Assembly (NCBI GenBank): GCA_023079485.1
Contig: CM041097.1
Coordinates: forward strand, 21,249,158 to 21,313,157
DNA length: 64,000 nt
Reading direction: 5' to 3'
Source of the DNA: Archilochus colubris
Lineage: Eukaryota; Chordata; Aves; Apodiformes; Trochilidae
Shown: positions 1-11,114 of the stretch, piece by piece
Position numbering within the stretch: position 1 is the first letter of the stretch
Layout: each line of letters starts with the position of its first letter
Position numbers and translations under genes: made by a program
Notes under the pieces: generated by a model
Told to the model about the DNA's origin: nothing
Database searches by the model: none
What the model saw: the letters and a program-made list of their open reading frames with translations, nothing else

Positions 1-280
1 ATTTGGCATAAACCCATTAATCTCTCCCTCAGTTGCAGTGAAATCTCAGAAGTCATACTTCCTATTTGAGATATTCCACGGCTATGGCCCTAGTAGGCTG
101 ATATAGCAAAAGGCAAAATTCAAGCTTATTAGAACTTGTTCCTTTTCCTTAAGGAAGAAGAGTTCATCACACGGCCTGCTTGACTCGCTACTACCAAGCA
201 GCGGGCCAGCAGGCGTCTCCTCAGTACGAGGCTGAGGAAGACGGGGCCCACAGGTCAGGCTCTGCCGGGAATCTATTACA
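1..280. other. Non-coding flank left of the CpG island
   Basis: AT-rich sequence with no supported exon. If gene order is as in mammals this is the start of the first intron, or the tail of the first exon, of NR2C2 on the minus strand. Nothing in the sequence itself proves that. Confidence 0.3.
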
Positions 281-414
281 CTGTCAGTGTGGCAGAAACC
301 CTCGCGACACCCGACAGAACACAGAGTAAAGCGGCAGGGGCCGGGGTGGGGCCAGCTCTGCCGCCCCAGCCCTTGAGCCACTCCGGACGCTGCTCCTTCC
401 CGCCGCCCGCCCGC

Positions 415-497
415 ATTGGCTCCGCTGAACCGCCCTCGGCCCGCACACCCCTCCCGCTTCAACCAATGACCTCATCGGTGGCGCAGTCCCCGATTGG
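415..497. promoter_or_regulatory. Cluster of three CCAAT (NF-Y) boxes
   Basis: CCAAT cores at 415-419 (reverse, ATTGG), 463-467 (forward) and 493-497 (reverse), spaced 48 and 30 bp. Multiple NF-Y boxes about 60-160 bp upstream of a start are typical of CpG promoters, so a plus-strand start near 560-600 would fit. The middle box runs into TGACCTCA, a CRE-like or nuclear-receptor half-site-like element. Confidence 0.55.
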
Positions 498-574
498 TGG
501 AGGCACCTGCCCGTACGGACACTGTCCCCGCCTCCCAAGTAGGAGGAAAAACACCCGCGGAACGCGACCAAACA

Positions 575-586
575 CAAGATGGCGGC
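575..586 (+). promoter_or_regulatory. YY1-type motif 1
   Basis: CAAGATGGCGGC matches the extended YY1 consensus. YY1 sites of this form usually lie just inside the transcribed region of TATA-less promoters, which suggests a plus-strand start close to 560-580. Confidence 0.6.
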
Positions 587-715
587 GCTGGCTGGCGGCC
601 AAGTCCCAGGCGGGGCTGCTGCCGCCGCCATTAGGCCCCCCCTCCCTCCCCCGCGCTAGTATATCCTTATGTCACGCTACAAGAGGCCCGAGAATAGCGG
701 TAGGGAAGCGGACGG

Positions 716-727
716 TAAGATGGCGGC
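716..727 (+). promoter_or_regulatory. YY1-type motif 2, overlapping a possible splice donor
   Basis: TAAGATGGCGGC, same orientation as the first motif and 141 bp away. The bases just before it form a 5' splice site (G then GTAAGA at 715-720), so the motif could sit at the first exon-intron border of a plus-strand transcript. Confidence 0.5.
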
Positions 728-1487
728 GGTCTCAGCCCCGTATGCAAAGTACCCGCCGCCCCCTCCCCTCCGCCCTCCCGGTGGCAAAGGTAAAAGGGTC
801 GGGTTCAAGCCGCCGCCTCCGCCCGCTCAGACTCCATCTTCTCTCTCGTGTGTCTGTGTCCCAAGCTCGTCATCGCTGCGACCATCGCCCCCTGCGACCC
901 CCTGGACAGCAGACTGCTCTCACCGAGACCGGACCGGCACCGACCTCAGGCGGCCAATATGCCAGCCCGGCGGCTCCGCAGCGGGATTCCCGCACCGGAA
1001 CGACCCAGCGCCCCACAATGGTGTTCTCTTTCTCTCCCTAGGAGCTGCAGGCCAGCCAGCAGCACCGCCGGCTCTCGCTGACCAGCATAATACCGGAGCC
1101 TTAACATACTCCCTCCCCTTTAATCGACCGTTCCCTCTCCCCTTTTCCGCTCGCAGGGGTGTCCGGAACAGGGCCCCGATGCCCCCTCCTCACACCCCCT
1201 CCTTCTCCCTAGCCCCCGACCAAAGGAACCGAACCGGGCCGCCTCAATTTTAAAAAAACGATTTTTACCTCAGAAGTTTGCGCCAAACGTGCCCTGGCGG
1301 TGACCCCCGATCCAGGCCCAGGCGGGCCAATGCTGTGTACCGGTGCCCAGCGGCGGCCCTCCCTCCCCCCGTGAGGGCGGCGGCGGTGAGGGGGCTAACG
1401 GGGTATGCGGAGGGGAGGGGGGGCCAGGTCTGTATTATGGAGCCGCGGGGGTGTGGTGGTTTGTTTTGTGTGCCGTGCCCCTGTGAA

Positions 1488-1500
1488 AGGTCAGAGTTCG
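1488..1500 (+). promoter_or_regulatory. DR1-like nuclear-receptor element
   Basis: AGGTCA, one spacer base, then AGTTCG: a direct repeat with 1-bp spacing, the second half imperfect. DR1 elements bind receptors such as TR4/NR2C2, RXR and HNF4. A single imperfect site is weak evidence. Confidence 0.25.
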
Positions 1501-1591
1501 TGACCCCGCCCGCCGCCGCCGCCGCCCGGGAGCGTTTCCCCGCTTCCTCCTCCCAGCACTAGGCCGGCCGCGGCCCCCTCCATCCCCTCAC

Positions 1592-1628
1592 GGGGCGGGG
1601 CCGGGGACGGCGGCGGGGAGGGGAGGGG
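1592..1628 (+). other. G-quadruplex-capable run
   Basis: Six runs of four G within 37 bases, with mostly 1-2-base loops and one 8-base loop. This satisfies the usual G-quadruplex pattern on the plus strand. It also reads as overlapping GC boxes for Sp/KLF factors. Confidence 0.5.
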
Positions 1629-1800
1629 CTACCTGAGCCGCTGCGCTCCGGCTGCGCCCGCAGCTGCCGCGGGCTCGGGGGCTCCTGCATGGCTCTTCGT
1701 GCGCCTCGGCGAGAGTGGGGCGGGTTACTGAGCAGGGCAGATTCCAGCCCTTGCCCAGGCTCCATTTCGAAAGTGGTGCTCCTGCTCAAAGGCAGCTTCT

Positions 1801-4480
1801 TGTAGCCCTCCTATAGCCAGCAGCTTGAATTCAGGGATTTGAGGTGGAGATTATGTACACAGGTGGGTGTTACGTTCCACGTACATCTAAATTCTTATTA
1901 ATAGTGCAGATCCCAGGTAGGCATGCAGTTGATGCTGGCTTTCACAAAGGCTAATGCCACACTCTCCTGAGTTTTTCTGTCATTTTGTGGAGTTGGTGTC
2001 ATTGATTAGACTATCTGGCGTGTACTTGAGGCTTGTTCTGCTTCCAAACGCGCAATTGCAAGCATGAGCCAGGTTTGGGTGTAGCTGATGTCATAAGAGC
2101 TAACCACCTTTCAGTTTTCAGCTCTTTAACTGTGGCTAGCGTATGTTGAACCGTGACCTCAGTTCACTGTCATCACTGAGTGTAGCAATTTTTTAACCTG
2201 CTTCTATCAAAATTCTTACATTTACTTTCTCTGAAGTCTGGTATTTTTGGTAGAAGCTAACCTAAGGATAAGTCAAGTGAACAGTAAACCTGGAAGATCT
2301 GAAGTGATAATGGTAACTCCTGAAAGGAAGTCGATGGAACAGAGAGCAGATTAAGGCATTTAAAATTGGATTTTTTTTTCTTTCTGTGTTTTTCTTTTTT
2401 CTCTAAGAACTGGCTATTGGGGGCCGAGGATATGAGAAATTAAGAACTATGTATTACTCTCACAAAACAAGTTAATAACATTGAAGTACAAGACGTGTTT
2501 GCAGTACATGAATAAAGTGTTTAAAAATGTCTTGGGTGTTTGCTCACTACTGTAAAGTTAAATATATTTAAGAATTTTTAATTTTTCAAAATATGGACAT
2601 GAGCATACCTTCAAACACTTTTTTTTTTTACTTAATAAAGCTATTAATGCATAAGTACATTTTTATAACACAGATACCTTTAGGGCTTTTCAATATTCTC
2701 ATTAATAGCCTTACGTAAAAGTAGGTTAGATCTGAGGGTAGGAATGTGCTTTCCCTTATATATATCATGGATAATGACTTGTGGGCTTTGTTTTCTTTTA
2801 AATAGAAGACTTGTAAAAAACCCACACCGTTTTAAAAGCAAAATAAACTAAGGTAACAAATGCTGTTAGTCTGGCTTTAAACTGTGAGATGTGCAATCTG
2901 TTGGATCATGGTTGTAAGCAAATGTAAAATTCATCTTTAGTTTTGTTCTGTATTTAATATTTGATCATTTTTTCATTAGAATCTTGATACATTTTTCATT
3001 TTTGTTTTCACACCAGTTATGTTTATGGTTAGGTAGTAAGGTATTGGAATCTTGTATTTGGAGAATTCTTTGATGACCTGGTATTTCTTGCCAATTATTG
3101 CACACTTAAGTAATGGATTGTCTGCTGAATCAACCAGAGGAGAATCCCACCACGTATAAAGAAGCTTTTTAGAAGTTATTAGAGATAAAAGAAGATAGAG
3201 ATAAAGAAGATTTTTAGAGTTATCTTTAAGAGCACGAACATAATTTATAGAATGGAGAAGAAGTAGACAAGGTTGCTTTCAGTCTCAGTGGTGATGATTA
3301 TTTAGAGCTCTTCAGGGAAACTGTTGTTTTTCCTGATAACAAAATATATTTTAAATAAATTTGCTTCTGCTTACTAGAACATTCTCTTGCCCATACCTCT
3401 TAAAAGGGAGGTTCAGCATTTCTGTAGCTTTTGTCTGCTAACCTGTTCATTTCTGCTTTTCTCATCCCTGACAGGAGCAGTAAAATTTTACACTTTTTTT
3501 CAGTGAGTGCATAGAGAAAGGCAGGATTTTTCAAGTACACCAAATAACTTTTCTAGGTGGTCATATCAGATGCATTGTGAAAATTTTGCTATGGGATGAC
3601 ATTGTACTTTAAGTTTTCTTGCTTGGGCATTTTTGTCTGTTTACATCATTGTGCTTTTGAGCAGCATGATTTATTTATCTGTTAAAGCCTACGGGCTGAA
3701 ATACTTTGAGACAAAGGATATTAGATCAGTGGTCTGAGCTGTTAAGGAAAGTTTTGTATAATTTTTAATGTTGCCAGTTACTTTGCATTGTTCTGTATGT
3801 TGCCAATGTCAGAAATGGCTGGAAGGTGATATATACAGAAATGTTTTAAAGGTCTATTTTTCCTCTGAGTGGCACTGGAAATGGAAATCCAGTAATAGAA
3901 TTGCATGGCCTATTAAGCAGAGCCTGAAGGTACCCTGTTGAATGCTTTGCACAGATTTGAACATAAAACAAGTAAGATTGCTTAAGTGTTAATCCTTCAA
4001 GAATGTTCCAAGGTATACATTGATATTTCTGAGGATTCTGGGATGGTGGCAGGGAAGTGATTATAACTTAGAACTACATGCTTTCATAGTATTATGGTTT
4101 TATGAAAATAAAAATATTGATATTTCATAACTTCTAAGTGTGTCAGTCAGTGTTTAAAAATAGTGAACAAATTCTAAGTTCTGTCGTTGTCATGACCTAG
4201 ATAGGGTATCTCAGGGAGACACAGATTGGACCCCCTTGCTTTCTGAACTTCTCGGAGAGCAGACTAGGTGTGGCTGGATCAAACCTTAGTGTAAGACCTG
4301 GCCCTAAAATAAGATGTAATTAGAGCTATGGAAGGAATAACTCATAAAAGCTGATACTTGGATTGTTATATATGCTCAAGCTGTGACAATACATGTATGT
4401 TCAAGCTGTGTAACCGGGGAAAAAAAATCTTGTAAGCCTTTTGTTACTAACGGATTTTAGGAGAGGCACGAGAAGAGAAG
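1801..4480. other. AT-rich non-coding DNA
   Basis: No supported coding region. It holds the candidate poly(A) signal at 2511 and short purine-rich runs near 3180-3260, and otherwise nothing I recognise. It would be lncRNA intron or exon if the plus-strand transcript model holds. Confidence 0.5.
2511..2516 (+). terminator. Candidate poly(A) signal, plus strand
   Basis: AATAAA followed 20-35 bases later by a GT-rich stretch (2530-2540), the standard layout of a vertebrate cleavage site. It could end a short form of the plus-strand lncRNA. Confidence 0.4.
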
Positions 4481-4830
4481 TTATAGGTCAGTAACCGAAA
4501 ATCACCGGTCCTGGATCCAGCTTTGGGCCAGCCAACGGGGGAGGGCTGGCACCAGTGAAGCTCCCCAAGGCCACCATCACAGCTCTCACTTTCATCAGCC
4601 TGTTTGGCTTAATCGTTTCACAACGACGCGTTATTGTGATTGAGAGAGGTATCAGACTGAATAACGAGCAGACCTCCCTCCACCCCCTCCTCAATCCTTA
4701 TCCCCATCGTTGTCTCCATATGCAAGCCGCTATTTCTGTGGGTTCCAGGCAATCCTTTGCTTGGCAGCCCTTTTGTTCCTTTGGAGGGCTCACAATGGTG
4801 TTTTCGATGCCACTTCTCAGGTTCTGACCG
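4480..4830. other. GC-rich block of unknown nature
   Basis: Clearly richer in G+C and CpG than its AT-rich surroundings. Short opposing open frames cross it (plus 4555-4827, minus 4488-4694), but neither resembles a known protein. It could be an old inserted element, a lncRNA exon or a secondary regulatory CpG patch. Confidence 0.35.
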
Positions 4831-5535
4831 CTTTGTACTGAGCTCAGTAACTACTTGTGATTGTGAAAGACTGTTGGTTTTTTTTATTATGCTTATTTTT
4901 TTGGGTACCTCTAGAAGTAGCTGACTCAAACATACTTGTCTGTGCTTTAGTGAGACAAATGTCTTGCCTGTGTGCTTATTTGAAGTTAATAACTGAAACA
5001 GTTATTTTGCTGCAGTTCATGCTATCACATAAGTGAAATACAGAACTGTACTGTGCGGCCTTAGTTTGTTTAATAAGCAATATTGTAGTAGGTAATGCTG
5101 AACATTGCTAATTTTAAAATTTCTAATATATTTTCTTACACATACTTCGGAAAGAACATTAATAAAAAGTGCTTTGGATGCCCTTTTTGCCTTTATCTGT
5201 GACTGGAGAGAAACAAAACCAATAGAAAATGCTGGAGGTGAAAAAGTTCAAAGATAACTGAAATACTCAGCAAGTGAACGTTAATAACTAGCCTGGCAGC
5301 AAATACAAGAATTAAATCTGCCTACCGTCCTGTGGTGAGTCGGTCTTGGATTGCAGCCAGATGCTGACCCAGCCACTCACTTCTCCCTTAACTTGGGAAA
5401 GGGGCCATTCCCCAAGAAGGCAGAAAATAGGATGGAAGTACACGTAGGTATAAATAAAGATAGAAAAATCACTTGCCACTTACTGTCAGGGGCAAAACAG
5501 ACTCGACTTGTGAAAAACTAATTAATTAGTTGCCA

Positions 5536-5900
5536 GTTAAAATAGATTTGGATGGTGAGAAAGCCACAAACCCACACCAAAGCTGCTCTTCCTGCCCCCT
5601 TTTGCCCGGTTCAGTTTCACACCATCCCTTCTGGCTACCATTCCCTCTCCCGCCCCGCCCTCAAGCCTCGTGCCTGGGGGGAGGGGAGTTCCCGTCAGTA
5701 TAAACAGGTTCTGCCCCTGCCCTTCTCCCTCACACCTGGCCCTTACTGCTGCATGGGCTCCTCTCCATGGGCCAAGGTTCCTGTCAGGAGTGTGGGTTAC
5801 TCTCCACGGGCTGCGGTTCCTGTCAGAAGTCTGGGATCCTCTCTCCCTGGGCCGCGGTTTCTGTTTTATTGGACACGCGCCGTTCGTGTCAGAAAGTCTT
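5536..5900. repeat. GC-rich block with ~39-bp imperfect tandem repeats
   Basis: Between about 5760 and 5870 three imperfect units follow one another, each with a CTCTCC-n-GGGC-type start, then GGTTCCTGTCAG or a relative and TCTGGGA or GTGGGTT-like ends. The block is much more GC-rich than its surroundings. The pattern recalls GC-rich tandem parts of bird interspersed repeats, but I cannot name the family. Confidence 0.45.
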
Positions 5901-8900
5901 AAACTGCTTCCAGACATAGTTGAGGAAGAATTTCAGTGGTGTGGTGATCTCCAAACTCTCCTGCTGGTAACGAGGACATTTTAATTACTCCCTTTTGTGC
6001 GAGAGTTGTCTCAGAAGAAAAAAATTGGCTGCAGAGCGGACACATCAGACGAGGTGGGTACAGACGCTGCGGAGGTTGCTGCTTGCCCAGGAAAACAGGT
6101 TGGATTCACCGCGGCCTAGAGGTGGGATTAAAGATCTTTGTGTGCACAGTTACAAGGAGGGGAGGATGTTTTAGATGTGCAAGGAGAGAACCATTGCAAA
6201 GCAATAGTGGTTTGTGAGAGTACCTTGGCATAGGCCAAACTTCTCTCGGGTCATGGTGGTCATGTTGGCGTGAAAAGGACGTAATAGACTATAAGAGGAG
6301 GTCAAAAGAAGAAGTACAAAATAAAAGCAGGATTTAAGGTTGCTCATGTGTTTTAAATATTTGGGATTTCCGGTATTGAGAGTTGTTTAGTTTTTTTCTA
6401 AGTTTTCATTGGAGGTGCTTAAAATTTTCCTGAATTTCTCGAGGTCCAGTTTAAGAGCAAATATCAGGGAGAATTCAACAGTTAAAACTGGCTGAGGAGG
6501 TTTTAATGGTATGAAATATTCGGTCTTGTCAATGCCACATTCAATTTAACTTTGTTTTTTCAGTGTTAGTAGATGATTTTTGAAGTTTGAGTCCTTGTTC
6601 AGGTCTGTGTATGGCTGGGCAGTGACCTCCATCCTGTGTTTTGTTTTTTTACCCCATAATTTCTCCTTCGTTGTCTCTTAGCAAAAGACTTACCTTGTCT
6701 GCTCTAGGCTTTGTCTGGGCTTTTGCGGAAAATCTTGCTTCATACCGACTTCTGAATAGTTTTACTGGTTTACTTGAGAATGCCATTAACTCGCCTAATG
6801 GTGTGCTGTTTTATTCTAGAGAGAGGGAAGAACGATGCCTTGCACTCAAAATGCTTGGGTGGCGGTTAGAATTAAATATTGCCAGTGCAGTGTGGACCGG
6901 TCCAGGGAGTAAAGTTTCATCTAAAAGTCTTTGTATCTTACCGCTTAAATGCTATTTGCATTTGTTGTTTCCGGAATGTGCAGGGACAAAGACGCAGTGG
7001 TGTCCGCATTCAACCTGTTGCATTTGCTTCTGACCTTCTCTCTGGTGTATCTGTGAACCTAAGTGCAGTCAGACTTAGTTTAAAGTAGTAGGCGACATAC
7101 TGCCCACGAAGGCAATATGTTTCAAAGATACCGAGACCAGTGTGACTTCTCTCCATCTTGAAATGCCACAGCTGTAGTGTTACTGGACTTGCTTATTAAT
7201 CAGGAGCTGGAGATGCAGCTGCTCTTTTCCACCATCTGATTGACAACATCCGAGCTCACCTGTTCCCTTTTTCTTGTGCATCAAGATGTTTGAGAGACTT
7301 AAAAGTAAAATTACTAAAAAGAAAATTGTTTCTGACCCAGCTCAAACCTGGACAGATCCTGCTTTAGTTACTGAGGTCATTGTGTAGAAGATACTGTGTG
7401 CGCATTCAGACACGTACGTGGTATTTTTATTTGATAGTGGCTTATAGATTTGTGAAAGTACAAGTGCACCACGTTTTTTCTACAGCAAGCTGGTAATCTA
7501 AAATATTTGAGACAGAGGCAGGCAGTTGTAAGCAGCGAATTACAGCTGTGGTTGTTTTTGGACCAAAGAGAGGCAAAAAATTCTAGAAGGCATGCAGGAA
7601 TATGGAAAATACCGGGTAACTTACGTCTCAGAGTAGTGTGGGAAAGTGTATGGTTCAGATCCAGAAGTAAGTCTAGTGGCTGTGTACTTGCTGTACTTCC
7701 TTTGTTGTTTTGCTCTTTTGCTGCTCATGAGAAAACACTTGTTCATCTAAGAAGTCGTTGGTGTTCATCCTCTAATGACTGTACTTTGAAGTAACATTTA
7801 GCAGAGAATAAGCTAAGAAGAGCTTTTTATTAAATAAATTTTATGTAGGAAAATTAATTTTTATTCATTGTATTTGTAAAAAGCAATCTTAAGAACAATA
7901 TGCAACTGCTATGCATTCAGGACTGTAAAAAACAAGAGCAGTGCAAAATCTTAACCATTCTCCAAAATTCATCTGGAGTGACCTCTCAATATGACATACT
8001 GAATTGTTGCTACAGCACGACTGCTCTCTATAAGAACTGTTAGTACTGATAGAAAGTAATTCTAGTTCTTGTGGTGCTTTAAGATCACATTTGTCTGCTG
8101 GCAAGTACTGCAGTTAATAACGTGACATGCAGTATGTGAAATGAGAATATAGGCAACTAATAAGCAGTTAAAACTGACTTCTGGTGTCTTTTAACTTCAG
8201 AGGAGCAATGAAATGACATAAAATTTAGTATTACAAGTAAAAAGACAAAAAATATCAGAGAAAATGTATTCCAAGCCTTTCAAAAGCATATAGATTGGAA
8301 GGAAATTGCAACACTTACCTGGAAGAAACCAACTGAAATAATAAAAATAATGTCAAAACCTTGTAACTTAGTAATCATAATAATAATAAAGTGTAGGAAA
8401 GAATTGCAATTCTGTTTTGTGGGCACTGTTGTGTTTTCCTGGTGTTTGTTGTTATTCTGTGGAAAAGGAAAATAATCAAAATATTTGTGAAAAAAGTTCA
8501 TTCAACAATTTTTTTTTATTTTTATTTTTAAAAATTAATTTTATTTTTCTTGTGTCTCTTTAAAAGGGATTTTAAACCTTCCTGGGGTTCTTGAAACTTG
8601 TCAAAACTTGTTGTCTAGGTGCTATGCAGAATGAAAGATCTCACTGTTTTTAATATATAGGAGTTTGTATGCTCTGTTCCCAAGTAACTTGTGAAGTTAG
8701 ACTACTGTTAAGTGTAGCAGGTAGAAGGCTCACCAAGTGAGGAGGAATTATCTTTTCCCATCGCTGAGTATTGCTACTTTTTACCTTCACAAGCAGGAAT
8801 ATTTGCTGAAAATGGCTACAGACAAATCAGTCTTTGGCTTAAAACACTTAATCATAGCAATTAGGTCTAAATCCTGTTACTACCAGAAGGCCTCCAATGT

Positions 8901-9800
8901 CATCTTCTGATTTGGTGCTCCTCAGTTGGTCCGAGTATTGGTTAAAAGGCAAGTGTCTGCTAATAGTAACTGCAAAGGTGGTGAAAATAACGTAAAGGAA
9001 AAGCCTGTAGAACTGCAGTTATGTTTTGCTTTTTTTATTTTTCCACATTACTTAAGACAATGTTTAATAGCACTGTATCTTATCTTTTACAACAAAATAT
9101 TTTTATGTATTCATTTCTGGATTATAACTGAAAATTCCATACAACAGTCACTACATGTCAGCACCTAAATCCTCATAATACTGTTCTGTAGTGCAGTGTA
9201 GTAGCGTAGTATAGTGGAGTTCTGTTTTGTTTAGGACCTTGGTTAGAGATCTTACTCTCTATTCAACATTCTCTTTATTTTTTTGTCTGCAAAATGTTTT
9301 TAAGAGGGGATAAACAGTTACAGTGTATTGGTAGGAAGGCCATGGTTCTGACATGAAACAAGTAGTTAACATTGGTGTTCATCTGTTACATATAGCATAC
9401 AGAAGTTTAACTTTCTTCATACTTTGTTTCTGTTTGCATATGGTTATCTATGAAACTATAAGACTTAACTGTATAAAAAAAATCCTCAAAACAACTTTAT
9501 TTTTTTAGTGGTAGCTGTGGATATTTTTTTAAGGCTTTTTTTTCCCAGGATAAATTGAACTACCTTTATCATCTGATACACACTATAGACCTTAAAAAAA
9601 TGGACAATTCTAAACAGTTTGGTAGTGTCAAAGGTTCAGATATCTGTTAAGCTTCTTGAAGAAAATTAAAACAATGAAAGTCATAAAAATCCCCCTGCAA
9701 TGTAGTTCAATGTAAGTAAATTCCTGAACATGGTATTTTTATACAAAGATATATTTTAATCATAAATGCCATTCTATTCCTTAGTCAAAAGTTATGAGAA
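5901..9800. other. Non-coding DNA between lncRNA region and FGD5 3' end
   Basis: AT-rich, with no supported protein gene. A strong plus-strand acceptor at 6661-6681 opens a stretch with a 130-codon frame (6641-7033) of no recognised family. AATAAA at 7833-7838 on the plus strand could end the lncRNA. From 7880 to 9800 I see nothing beyond simple AT-rich sequence. Confidence 0.45.
7833..7838 (+). terminator. Candidate poly(A) signal, plus strand
   Basis: AATAAA in an AT-rich setting, with a GT-containing stretch about 40 bases on. It would place the lncRNA end some 2 kb short of the FGD5 3' end. It is one of several AATAAA hexamers here, so the choice is uncertain. Confidence 0.3.
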
Positions 9801-11077
9801 ACATATGACACAAACCATTTTATTGCAATTATTAGAACACCACTTAGCAACTTTCTTTATAAAAACAAACCAAAACACTAAAACCATAATAAACATGAAC
9901 AGACAAACAAAAAAAAGTAAAACCAACAGGAAAATAAAACCCCCAAACTCCAGAGATCTACATTCTCAGCTGGTATAGAGCAGCAGAGCATCTCTTTGAA
10001 GTAATACAGGCACTTGGCTGCTGAGAATCCAGCCCTGGAGATGTAGTGCACAACAGAAGTCTGATGTTCAATACATTTTAGTCACAGGAGTTCCAAAGCA
10101 CTCCAGGAGAACAGGTTCAGTCAAGTGCATTTCAGCCCACCAGCATATTTCAAATGGTGTGCTGGTTATATTTTTCCTAACAAGAACAGCAGGAACAGCA
10201 GGAACTTTTAAAACAGACTTTTTAAATAGATGATAAAACTTATAACACTACTAGATAGACTAGTGTTAAACTGTAGGTTTATAATAAATTAAAAGTCACC
10301 TTTGGGGTTGAGTCTGTAGTATTTAGGTAAAAGTGATACAATTCAACATCTGGATTTGTAGAGCCGCTGGAGTGCATTTCTAAGTACTGCAATAGTATAA
10401 AATTAAACCCTTTAATATAAATTTTACAGCAGTCTATGTAAAATTATAAATTGATAGTAATTATCCTGGATCATAGCCAATTAAGTGTTGATAGACTTGG
10501 TAAATTGAATGTGTTGTTTGTTCATTTTCTGTGGAAGCAATTTAGCTTATGCGGGGCATAATTTCATGTTGTCACATGTTAATGGATGAGTAATAAATCA
10601 GGCCCCAGAACTCCTTGGAAACATGAAAAAAGGAAGCTGTAGTTCAATAAAAACAATAAAGTGCTTTAAATGAGCATTTGTTGTTTATGACATTGTTTCT
10701 CATTTCATAGTAGACATCACAACCAACCCAGTGAAATATCATAGTAATCTAGAGTAAGTAAAACTGAGCCTGTTACTTATTGTATCCAGTATTTCCATGT
10801 ACTTTGTTGTCTTGATGTTAGACTTAGTCTACTGTGGGACTGGAGGAGTAGAGGTTGAATTTACACAGACATCAAGACCACCATAAATATTCTCTACTTT
10901 AAAGATTCCATTTATAAAAATGTGGATGACAGAAGAAGCAAAAAAACCCCAACAATCTTGTAAGAGTTCATATCCAGTGTACATAGCCACTTTGCCTGAA
11001 ATACACTGTTCAGTTTTGTAAGAGAGAAATGTAATGAAGCCTTGAGAATTTATTCCAAGTCCATTGATTAACAGCTG
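9800..11077 (-). other. FGD5: FGD5 3' untranslated region
   Basis: About 1.28 kb from the stop codon to a candidate cleavage site just past the AATAAA at 9819-9824 (minus strand), which is followed by a GT-rich stretch. The length is in line with mammalian FGD5. Other signals cannot be excluded. Confidence 0.6.
9819..9824 (-). terminator. FGD5: FGD5 candidate poly(A) signal
   Basis: AATAAA on the minus strand, followed by GGTTTGTGTC, a GT-rich element, within 20 bases. It is the best signal seen within 1.3 kb of the stop. Confidence 0.55.
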
Positions 11078-11114
11078 CTATAATATGGATGCTTCCTCCA
11101 TGGCTTCAATCCAC
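11078..11114 (-). CDS. FGD5: FGD5 exon 20: C-terminus and stop
   Basis: 37 coding bases after acceptor CCTTTTTAG. It encodes [11 protein letters not shown] and a TAG stop at 11078-11080. The tryptophan is the conserved one of the last PH helix. The final codon joins (CAGAG|G) give Q-R-W. Confidence 0.96.

Larger units (their letters stand above)
280..1800. promoter_or_regulatory. CpG-island promoter, probably bidirectional
   Basis: Very GC- and CpG-rich stretch sharply set off from AT-rich DNA on both sides. It has no TATA box, but has CCAAT boxes (415-497), two YY1-type motifs (575-586, 716-727), GC boxes and G-runs, the usual make-up of a broad housekeeping promoter. It lies past the 3' end of FGD5. 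In mammals the matching island starts NR2C2 (away from FGD5) and the lncRNA FGD5-AS1 (towards FGD5). By that model NR2C2 starts here on the minus strand and the lncRNA on the plus strand. The gene names rest on gene order, not on coding sequence in this window. Long open frames inside the island are GC artefacts. Confidence 0.8.
570..7870 (+). ncRNA. FGD5-AS1: Putative FGD5-AS1-like lncRNA locus (exons not resolved)
   Basis: Placed by gene order: in mammals a spliced lncRNA starts at the NR2C2 CpG island and runs towards, and past, the 3' end of FGD5 on the opposite strand. Here the island at 280-1800 and FGD5 on the minus strand give the same geometry. Supporting signals on the plus strand are a YY1-marked start region, a donor-like GTAAGA at 715, strong pyrimidine-AG acceptors at 1040-1041 and 6680-6681, and AATAAA signals at 2511-2516 (with a GT-rich stretch after it) and 7833-7838. 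No convincing protein frame exists across the interval. Start, exons and end are approximate, and the transcript itself is not shown by the sequence. Confidence 0.4.

Noticed and set aside
289..1253. Open frames of 250 and 194 codons on the plus strand inside the CpG island
   Set aside because: Composition is proline/arginine/alanine-rich as expected from GC-rich DNA with few stops; there is no recognisable family and the frames overlap promoter motifs.
4488..4827. Short opposing frames in the GC-rich block
   Set aside because: Overlapping on both strands with no family likeness; probably chance.
6641..7033. A 130-codon plus-strand frame after a strong acceptor-like sequence
   Set aside because: No known family, no codon pattern I can defend; kept only as part of the possible lncRNA.
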